Assembly (NCBI GenBank): GCA_938038145.1 | Contig: CALHQU010000032.1 | Span: forward strand, 1 to 12,648 | Source: an uncultured Candidatus Saccharibacteria bacterium | Lineage (GTDB): Bacteria; Patescibacteriota; Saccharimonadia; Saccharimonadales; Saccharimonadaceae | Direction of reading: 5' to 3' | Length of the DNA: 12,648 nucleotides | Shown: one piece after another, positions 7,392 through 12,648 of the stretch | Position numbering within the stretch: position 1 is the stretch's first letter | Layout: each line of letters opens with the position of its first letter | Notes under the pieces: generated by a model | The model's input: only the letters and a program-made list of their open reading frames with translations | Told to the model about the DNA's origin: nothing | Database searches by the model: none | Translations under genes and position numbers: made by a program

Positions 7392-9161
7392 ATGGCACGA
7401 GTTGATTATACGACAGATTCCGAAACTGACAGCAGATTAAATCCTGCTGAACAGGCTAAGTTTGATCAAATCTCGGCTGGTTCTGACAGCGGGTCAGAGT
7501 TAAATGATCGCGAAAAAGATGCCATAAACGACCTTGAATCTCAGTTTGATAATAAAGATTCGGATTTGAATCCTAATCAAAACGATTCCGCCAGCGCTGC
7601 CGTTAATAACCAAGAATCTTCTGTTCCAGGCAACGGTTTTTATCAGCCGTCTGCGGGAAAAAAGAAAAGTCCAGTAACATTCAAATCTTTATTGAAAAAA
7701 CGCGGACCAATTGCAGCTATTGCTGGAACACTGGGACTGGGTGGTGGAATTATGGGAATATTCCTTAGTCCAGCAACAATGTTGCAAAATATAATGGAAA
7801 GCTTAACCTGGAAAAACGACTCCGCCTCAATTGTTAAAGAAGTTCGCATGAAAAAGGTCATGAATAAAATGATTGACGCCGGCGATGATGCGGGAATTTG
7901 TAAAAGTAAAAAAATACGCTGCAAAACAGGGCGACTTTCCAATAGAGCTCTTAAGAAATTCAAGAAATCTGGATTAATCCCAGTTGATGCTAATGGTAAA
8001 GAAATGGACGTAAAAGGACGAGGATATCCAGAAAAAAATCCAACTCACTGGAAAATAGAAGGAGTAAACGACGGAAAGCCTATCGAAGCATCAAAATTAA
8101 AAGACGAATTGTTAAAGAAAGAGAATCGTAAAATTGCCAGTAAAGTCTATGGAAGAACAGGCTTATTTAATATGCGTTTTCGCTCCTGGACAGGAAAACA
8201 CATAAGTGGACTTTACAATAAATTTGAGCTAAAGAGAAATAGCGCCATTTCAAAAATTGATAAAAAACTTGGAATAAAAGAAAGAAGAGAGAAATTAAAA
8301 GAAAAGCTTCCAAAGTTCAAAGAAGGGCCTGCTCTTGGAAAGGTTAGAGAAGGTGTTAATAAATTAGGAGGTAAATTAAAAAAAGGCGGCCTGGCTTATA
8401 CTATTAGCGCAGGAGCTTGTGCTGCAGTAAAAATCCCAAGTCTTATTGGGGCAGGTGCAGCGGCACTTGAGTTAGCTCCAGTATTAGGTCTAGTTATGGA
8501 TGTTATCCTATCCCCTGGTTCGCAAGCTAAGGCTTCTGGCCTAGGCAGTCAGCCTGTTGCAGCATTATTATTCGGACAAAAAGCTCTAGCTGCCGAATCT
8601 ACAGGCAGTGGATTCTCTCAAGAAACAATGGAGACAATCGGTACGATGCTAACCGAAAGAGGTAAAATGGAAGGATCTGAAAACGCCGAAGGATCAGCCC
8701 TAGATTCTCCTTACCTTCTAGCAGCAATGGGAGTTAATAGTAATAAGCCGGGAATCGCCAAAAATTATATTCCAGGATATTCAGTAGTTACAAATCCTAT
8801 AGTCCAAGGCTTCAATAAAGCTAAAGAAGCTACTGAAGGTGTATGTGATTATATATTAAGTCCAGTAGCCATGTATGCTTCTATGGCAGCCGAGGCGGCA
8901 GTTGCAGCCTCTACTAGTGGTGTAAGTGCGATATTTAGTTTTGCAGGTAAGATGGCGCTATCCGAAGTAATTCAAAAAGTACTCGAATATGCAGTTGGCG
9001 AGCAAGTAAAAAATATCCTCACAGAATTAGCAAAAAGCCTCCTTACACCAGATAAGGCTCAATATAAAGACCTTGGAGATGCACTCGGCGTTGGTGCCGC
9101 AGCATTCTTTTCAGCAGGCTCTATGGGACAGATGTTACCAGGGCTTAAAATGAGCCAATAA
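7392..9161 (+). CDS. Membrane-anchored T4SS-associated wall protein, N-terminal part; ends at a suspected premature TAA
   Basis: This 589-residue product starts with an acidic, probably disordered cytoplasmic segment (1-88) and a basic patch (KKKSP...LLKKRGP). A transmembrane helix follows at about 106-126 (IAAIAGTLGLGGGIMGIF). A highly basic Lys-rich region covers about 150-335. A hydrophobic Ala/Gly/Leu-rich segment (about 333-372) is followed by a moderately hydrophobic helical region. No enzyme motif is visible in this part. The TAA at 9159-9161 appears misplaced: the same frame continues at once with AEFNGIQIANEEFQKEM and then the carboxypeptidase-bearing part to 10409. Related proteins that I recall from this lineage run through this point without a break. 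The likely full product has about 1,005 residues and is a wall-modifying protein of the secretion apparatus. The start is the ATG at 7392; the ribosome binding site is weak (AGGGAAG at 7373-7379, 12 bases away, or GTGAG at 7382-7386). Confidence 0.75.
   Translation: MARVDYTTDSETDSRLNPAEQAKFDQISAGSDSGSELNDREKDAINDLESQFDNKDSDLNPNQNDSASAAVNNQESSVPGNGFYQPSAGKKKSPVTFKSLLKKRGPIAAIAGTLGLGGGIMGIFLSPATMLQNIMESLTWKNDSASIVKEVRMKKVMNKMIDAGDDAGICKSKKIRCKTGRLSNRALKKFKKSGLIPVDANGKEMDVKGRGYPEKNPTHWKIEGVNDGKPIEASKLKDELLKKENRKIASKVYGRTGLFNMRFRSWTGKHISGLYNKFELKRNSAISKIDKKLGIKERREKLKEKLPKFKEGPALGKVREGVNKLGGKLKKGGLAYTISAGACAAVKIPSLIGAGAAALELAPVLGLVMDVILSPGSQAKASGLGSQPVAALLFGQKALAAESTGSGFSQETMETIGTMLTERGKMEGSENAEGSALDSPYLLAAMGVNSNKPGIAKNYIPGYSVVTNPIVQGFNKAKEATEGVCDYILSPVAMYASMAAEAAVAASTSGVSAIFSFAGKMALSEVIQKVLEYAVGEQVKNILTELAKSLLTPDKAQYKDLGDALGVGAAAFFSAGSMGQMLPGLKMSQ
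9159..9161 (+). other. In-frame TAA interrupting one long reading frame (7392-10409)
   Basis: The frames of 7392-9161 and 9210-10409 are identical, and only this codon separates them. The 16 sense codons between it and the next ATG contain no other stop and read as ordinary protein (AEFNGIQIANEEFQKE). No start codon precedes 9210, and no clear Shine-Dalgarno lies before that ATG. A one-base change from TAT, TAC, CAA, AAA or GAA would explain the codon. A sequencing error, a true nonsense mutation, readthrough or reinitiation at 9210 cannot be distinguished from one sequence. Confidence 0.85.
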
Positions 9162-9209
9162 GCGGAATTCAATGGAATCCAAATAGCGAATGAAGAGTTC
9201 CAAAAAGAA

Positions 9210-10409
9210 ATGGATATCGCTTCCTTAAGTCCATTTGATACATCAAGTAAATATACATTCTTAGGTAGTATATTCCATAATATGGGCAATATGATGATGG
9301 CTAATGGAACTTATAGTAAAACTCCAGTAGCAATGCTATCTAATATTCTCAGACTGCCTTCTATGGCATTATCTTATTCATCCACTGCAAAAGCAGCAAG
9401 TGGTATGTATTCTGATAAATATTGCGGATACGCAAAAGACTTTTCTATGGGTAGCGGATCATCGGAAGATCCAGCAATAAACTTAGCTGCTATGCCATGT
9501 AGTGGTATTACAAAGAGTCAAGCCAATATGTCAGTAGAAGAGGCTATTCAAATTGCCGAAGATGAAGGATGGATAAAGAAAGATGCAGATATTCCAGATG
9601 GCGCAACAATATCAGACCTCATGGATAAATATATAATCAAAGATACTCCACTATACGATTTCATAGAAGACTGCAGTGACGCAAGTAGCGGAAATTACTG
9701 GTTCAATAGCGGTGGCTGTACAGCACCAACAGATTCAACACAGACAACATCATCTACCACACCAACATACAAAGATGATAAAGGTAAAGATATTACTGAC
9801 CAATCTTTCGGAGCTGAAAATTCCGCTAAGCAATACGACGACAGAAAACTTTCCGCAATGTCAGTACTACTAATCGACTTCCAGATCGCCCAATCAATCA
9901 ATGGTGAAGATGACGAAGAAGAAACTCCTTCAACCACAGCTAAATCTCCAGACAATGGCGAGGCAATTGGTGAACCACAATTAGAAGAGGCTCAATCGGG
10001 ATGGGGTAATCATAGTAACGGCGAAATTCCAGATTCAGAATTGCAAACCCTATCTTTCTCGCCAGGTAATAAAATGAATAAGAAAGCTGCAACGGCCATG
10101 GAAGAAATGAATAAAGCATACAAAGCCGATAACGGCTCAGACTTAACTATTAATGAAGCATATCGAGATTGTGCAACACAAATTAGATATAGAAAAGAAC
10201 TAGGGGAAAAAGCAGCTCCAGCTCCTCCATGTATATCAAACCACGGCTGGGGTCTTGCTGCAGATATTGAAGTTGGCGCGTTTGGGTCTTCTACATACAA
10301 TTGGCTGAAGGCTAACGCTCATAAATACGGATATGTACATCCTGCCTGGGCTGAACCAGGTAGAAGAAATCCCGAACAGTGGCACTGGGAGTATGCAAGG
10401 AAGGTCTAA
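9210..10409 (+). CDS. D-alanyl-D-alanine carboxypeptidase (M15/VanY family), C-terminal part of the interrupted protein
   Basis: This is a secreted or wall-facing zinc peptidase that trims D-Ala-D-Ala ends or related bonds of peptidoglycan. Residues 1-~110 continue the upstream protein (SPFDTSSKYTFLGSI). A Cys-containing region and a Ser/Thr-rich linker (about 170-185) follow. The catalytic M15 domain lies at about 285-399. The zinc ligands are visible: H345 and D352 in SNHGWGLAADIEV, and H392 in EQWHWEY, with the catalytic Glu 389 in the expected E-x-x-H spacing. YRDCATQIRYR near 314-324 is the usual upstream motif. All key residues are intact, so the domain would be active if made and exported. 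On its own this part has no signal peptide, so the domain probably depends on fusion to the upstream part for membrane anchoring and export. Seven of its eight arginine codons are AGR, unlike VirB4. It overlaps the next gene by one base. Confidence 0.85.
   Translation: MDIASLSPFDTSSKYTFLGSIFHNMGNMMMANGTYSKTPVAMLSNILRLPSMALSYSSTAKAASGMYSDKYCGYAKDFSMGSGSSEDPAINLAAMPCSGITKSQANMSVEEAIQIAEDEGWIKKDADIPDGATISDLMDKYIIKDTPLYDFIEDCSDASSGNYWFNSGGCTAPTDSTQTTSSTTPTYKDDKGKDITDQSFGAENSAKQYDDRKLSAMSVLLIDFQIAQSINGEDDEEETPSTTAKSPDNGEAIGEPQLEEAQSGWGNHSNGEIPDSELQTLSFSPGNKMNKKAATAMEEMNKAYKADNGSDLTINEAYRDCATQIRYRKELGEKAAPAPPCISNHGWGLAADIEVGAFGSSTYNWLKANAHKYGYVHPAWAEPGRRNPEQWHWEYARKV
10397..10404 (+). promoter_or_regulatory. 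Ribosome binding site deciding the ATG start at 10409
   Basis: AAGGAAGG lies 4 bases before the ATG at 10409, inside the last codons of the carboxypeptidase gene. It supports the start at 10409 over an in-frame ATG at 10379, which would place ten extra polar residues before a clean membrane anchor. Confidence 0.65.
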
Positions 10410-10867
10410 TGAATAAAGAAAATAAAGTCATATTAATATCATCCGTATTATTTTTAGTAAGTATTACGGTAACTTTCCTTATTGTTAAAAACCCTGACAG
10501 TAGTCAATACACAACTATTCTGTCATCATCTCAAAATGCCAACGAGAGCTCAAATAGTCAAAATAATACTCACGGGCAATCTTCAGAACAAAAAGCTATC
10601 ATCGAATTGCTAAACTCTACTTCCAGCACCTACGGTAATCGTGAATTAAAAAAGTATTCAATAGTAAAAGAGCAGGGCGAATTTAAGTTGGTTACTTTAG
10701 AAATTTATAGCGAGAAAATTAAATCTACTTATGACGTATACGCAATTCTAAGAAATAATTCGGTCGTAACGGGTGTTAATGATAGAAAATCCTCAGACGC
10801 CTTAAAAAATATTGGTGTTCCCACAGATATTATAAACGAATACAAAAGGAACCAGTCTGATGTATAA
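10409..10867 (+). CDS. Small membrane-anchored extracytoplasmic protein, function unknown
   Basis: This 152-residue protein has a charged start (MNKENK) and one hydrophobic helix (about 7-27), followed by a Ser/Asn/Gln-rich linker (about 30-65). A small mixed alpha/beta domain (about 66-145) contains IIELLNSTSSTYGNRELKKY and strands such as FKLVTLEIYSEKI and STYDVYAILRN. I do not recognise the domain. It is not obviously enzymatic and has no cysteine. It is likely exported and tethered on the outer face of the membrane. The start overlaps the TAA of the carboxypeptidase gene by one base, and the end overlaps the lysozyme/NlpC gene by 8 bases. It is therefore translated in the same operon and probably serves the same envelope-associated apparatus, as a partner, inhibitor or scaffold of the hydrolases (inference from position only). 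Confidence 0.75.
   Translation: MNKENKVILISSVLFLVSITVTFLIVKNPDSSQYTTILSSSQNANESSNSQNNTHGQSSEQKAIIELLNSTSSTYGNRELKKYSIVKEQGEFKLVTLEIYSEKIKSTYDVYAILRNNSVVTGVNDRKSSDALKNIGVPTDIINEYKRNQSDV
10845..10850 (+). promoter_or_regulatory. Ribosome binding site of the lysozyme/NlpC gene
   Basis: AAAGGA lies 9 bases before the ATG at 10860, within the end of the preceding gene. The spacing is slightly long but acceptable, and the start it supports gives a clean signal peptide. Confidence 0.5.
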
Positions 10868-12077
10868 AAAGCTATCTATTGCTCTTTGCTTTGCTATATC
10901 TTTTGCTATTACTGTGCAGCCAGTATCTTTAGCTGCAGGATATCCCGATTCATATGTAACAAACGATATTCTTTGGTATAACGAAAATGATTCAACAACT
11001 TGCTCTGGATCATCTTCTAATGGAGTGTCAGGATCTGATAATCAAGAGAAGATTTGGGGATATTTACGCAACGCAGGATTAAGCGCTGAACAAACAGCTG
11101 GCGTGATGGCTAATATTCAAGCAGAGTCCGGATTTAGCCCTACCAGACACGAAGTAGGCCAAGGATGGGAGTCTGGGGGATGGGGGCTCGCCCAGTGGAC
11201 GTTCGGAAGGCGAACACAGATAGCTAATAAAATACCATCTGAATTAAAAAAATATTACAGCCAAGAATATGGTGGTGCGCCTAACGACAAGGGTATGGTC
11301 GATTCTATTCCAGTAGAAGATAATGACAAACTATTAATCTTCGAATTAGAGTATTTAGTGCAAGAGGGAAAGGAAAGACCGGTCACAGCTTCTGGATTTG
11401 GTACAGCTTCGAACTCATGGGAATTGTTGAAAACCCTAAAGACAGTTGATGACGCCACTGTTTTTTGGCATGACGATTTTGAAAAATCAGCCATGACAAA
11501 AGAGCAGGTTAAAAATATACGCGGTACCGCTGCGCAAAAAATCTATGAAAGATTTAATGGTACAGGCGGAAGTGGAGGAGGATGCTCGTCATCAAATGGT
11601 GGCGACTTTATTAGCTATGTCAAACGCTATGCTTGGCCAGAAAAGAAGGTTCGTACAGACAAAAAGCCTGAGTATGCAGAGGCCATAGAAAAGGCAAAAA
11701 GCGAAAATCGATTCGTTGGAGATTCTTGCTTTGGAGGTGGCGTGGATTGTGGTGCGTTTGTGACTACACTACTACACGACAGCGGATTCGATAAGAACTA
11801 CAATTACGGAGGCGAAAACGGTAAGGCTGGCCCAACTAGCGTACAGAGAGCATGGGCAGAGGCTAACTGGCAGACTCTCGGTAATGGTAGCTCAATCAAC
11901 GTAGCCGATCTTAAACCTGGAGACGTTGCTCATAGTCCAGGGCATACATTTGTTTATGTTGGTAACATAGAAGGATTTGATTCAAATATAGCATCCGCCT
12001 CACAGTGTGAATATGCCCCAAAAGCAGGCAGTGAAAGTTTAACATCACCGAGCGTAACTTGGTTTAGGAAAAAGTAA
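10860..12077 (+). CDS. Secreted peptidoglycan hydrolase: phage-tail-lysozyme-like domain plus NlpC/P60-like cysteine peptidase domain
   Basis: This 405-residue exported two-domain wall hydrolase begins with a signal peptide (about 1-26, MYKKLSIALCFAISFAITV with a probable cleavage near SLAA). Residues ~60-235 resemble the phage tail lysozyme domain: KIWGYLRNAGLSAEQTAGVM, then ANIQAESGF with a likely catalytic Glu at 89, then GGWGLAQW. Such domains cut the glycan strand. A Gly/Ser linker (about 236-248) leads to a C-terminal papain-like NlpC/P60 or CHAP-type domain. Its Cys297 lies in GGVDCGAFVTTLL, and a His is at 358 or 362 in the HSPGHTFVYVG segment. This domain would cleave the peptide stem. 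The combination is typical of VirB1-like hydrolases of Gram-positive conjugation systems and would locally open the wall for the secretion channel. Extra cysteines (48, 242, 287) could form disulfides. It overlaps the preceding gene by 8 bases and the following one by 1 base. Confidence 0.88.
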   Translation: MYKKLSIALCFAISFAITVQPVSLAAGYPDSYVTNDILWYNENDSTTCSGSSSNGVSGSDNQEKIWGYLRNAGLSAEQTAGVMANIQAESGFSPTRHEVGQGWESGGWGLAQWTFGRRTQIANKIPSELKKYYSQEYGGAPNDKGMVDSIPVEDNDKLLIFELEYLVQEGKERPVTASGFGTASNSWELLKTLKTVDDATVFWHDDFEKSAMTKEQVKNIRGTAAQKIYERFNGTGGSGGGCSSSNGGDFISYVKRYAWPEKKVRTDKKPEYAEAIEKAKSENRFVGDSCFGGGVDCGAFVTTLLHDSGFDKNYNYGGENGKAGPTSVQRAWAEANWQTLGNGSSINVADLKPGDVAHSPGHTFVYVGNIEGFDSNIASASQCEYAPKAGSESLTSPSVTWFRKK

Positions 12078-12648
12078 TGAATAAAAAAATAATCAGCATT
12101 ATATTAATATTATTATCAGTTAGCACATTAGTATATGGCATCATAACCTACGTAAATAGACATGGCACCACTCCAGTTTACCTGCTAACCTCACCCGATA
12201 AGGCTGAAATCACTACTGGCAATCAAAAATTTATCGGCTCGCAAGTTGTATATTTAAAACCAGGAACATACGATTTTAAGGCATCAAGAAGTGGTTTTAA
12301 AGATGAGAATATTAATGTTGAAGTAAAGAAGGATAATCCGTTAAGGATAATTTTTGCACTCACACCCACGACAGAGAAAGCCATTAAAGAATTACAGTCT
12401 TCGTCTAGAACGTCAGAAATAGACAGAGCTACAACAGACAGACTTGCTAATGAACAAAAAAAGCTAGAAGACGCCAATCCTATAATTAAAAAATTACCAA
12501 TAAAAAACTTAATTTATTCAATTGGATATAAGGCAGACCCTAGCCATAAGAATGGAGTTATCATAGAAATCGATACTATAGAAGGATATAGAAATGCTGC
12601 CATCAATAAGATTAAAGAACAGGGATTTGATCCATCAAAACTAAATAT
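12077..12648 (+). CDS. Membrane-anchored PEGA-like domain protein, 3'-truncated by window edge
   Basis: The ATG overlaps the TAA of the preceding gene (TAATG), with AGGA at 12066-12069 as ribosome binding site 7 bases away. The frame is open for 190 codons to the end of the window. The start MNKKIISIILILLSVSTLVY forms a transmembrane anchor (about 4-25). Residues ~34-88 look like a PEGA domain, a small surface beta-domain: SPDKAEITTG, IGSQVVYLKPGTYDFKASRSGF (split by the strand turn), and NINVEVKK. The rest is a charged helical region followed by a second alpha/beta region. PEGA domains are noncatalytic extracytoplasmic modules found in envelope proteins. Position suggests that it belongs to the same envelope-associated operon; its specific role is unknown. 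Confidence 0.75.
   Translation, partial: MNKKIISIILILLSVSTLVYGIITYVNRHGTTPVYLLTSPDKAEITTGNQKFIGSQVVYLKPGTYDFKASRSGFKDENINVEVKKDNPLRIIFALTPTTEKAIKELQSSSRTSEIDRATTDRLANEQKKLEDANPIIKKLPIKNLIYSIGYKADPSHKNGVIIEIDTIEGYRNAAINKIKEQGFDPSKLN

Noticed and set aside
10379..10408. ATG at 10379 as the start of the small anchored protein
   Set aside because: It would overlap the catalytic end of the carboxypeptidase gene by 31 bases, whereas the ATG at 10409 has AAGGAAGG in front and gives a typical membrane anchor.
1..12648. tRNA, rRNA, CRISPR arrays, insertion sequences, attachment sites
   Set aside because: Nothing seen: coding sequence covers almost the whole window, with no repeated spacer pattern, transposase motif or terminal inverted repeats noticed by eye.

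Overview
The window reads as a chromosomal segment of a Patescibacteria/CPR bacterium, most likely a member of Saccharibacteria (TM7). This assignment rests on recalled protein style and gene order, not on a search: two large VirB6/TrbL-like membrane proteins, a PrgI-family protein, a TraC-like protein, a VirB4 ATPase, and then a set of secreted peptidoglycan hydrolases and small membrane-anchored proteins. Base composition is moderately AT-rich and the standard stop codons are used. All genes lie on the plus strand and coding density is very high; no gap between genes exceeds about 50 bases.

Layout. Positions 2-1108 hold the 3' part of a VirB6-like gene that starts before the window. A strong-looking promoter (1118-1146) stands in front of a second, complete VirB6-like gene (1155-3689). 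A second extended -10 promoter (3701-3709) precedes the PrgI-family gene (3719-4630). A TraC-like/VirB4 N-terminal-type gene (4640-5515) and the VirB4 ATPase gene (5515-7374) follow with almost no spacing. From 7392 to 10409 lies one long reading frame for a membrane-anchored wall protein ending in an M15/VanY-type D,D-carboxypeptidase domain, interrupted by a single in-frame TAA at 9159-9161. Next come a small anchored protein (10409-10867), a secreted hydrolase combining a phage-tail-lysozyme-like domain with an NlpC/P60-like cysteine peptidase domain (10860-12077), and an anchored PEGA-like protein that runs off the right edge (12077-12648).

How the parts fit. PrgI (VirB3-like), VirB6-like proteins and VirB4 form the inner-membrane core of the reduced type IV secretion/conjugation machines of monoderm bacteria. 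The hydrolases play the VirB1-like role of opening peptidoglycan. No coupling protein (VirD4), relaxase or pilin is visible here, so the substrate cannot be inferred. Known cultivated Saccharibacteria live on the surface of Actinobacteria, so the hydrolases could act on the cell's own wall or on the host's.

Most notable points: the isolated stop codon splitting the carboxypeptidase protein; two promoter-proximal genes whose -10 box lies only 8-9 bases before the ATG without a Shine-Dalgarno sequence (likely leaderless), in contrast to operon-internal genes that mostly have one; a C-terminal cytoplasmic domain shared by the two VirB6-like paralogues; and a dense cassette of wall-cutting enzymes next to the secretion core.
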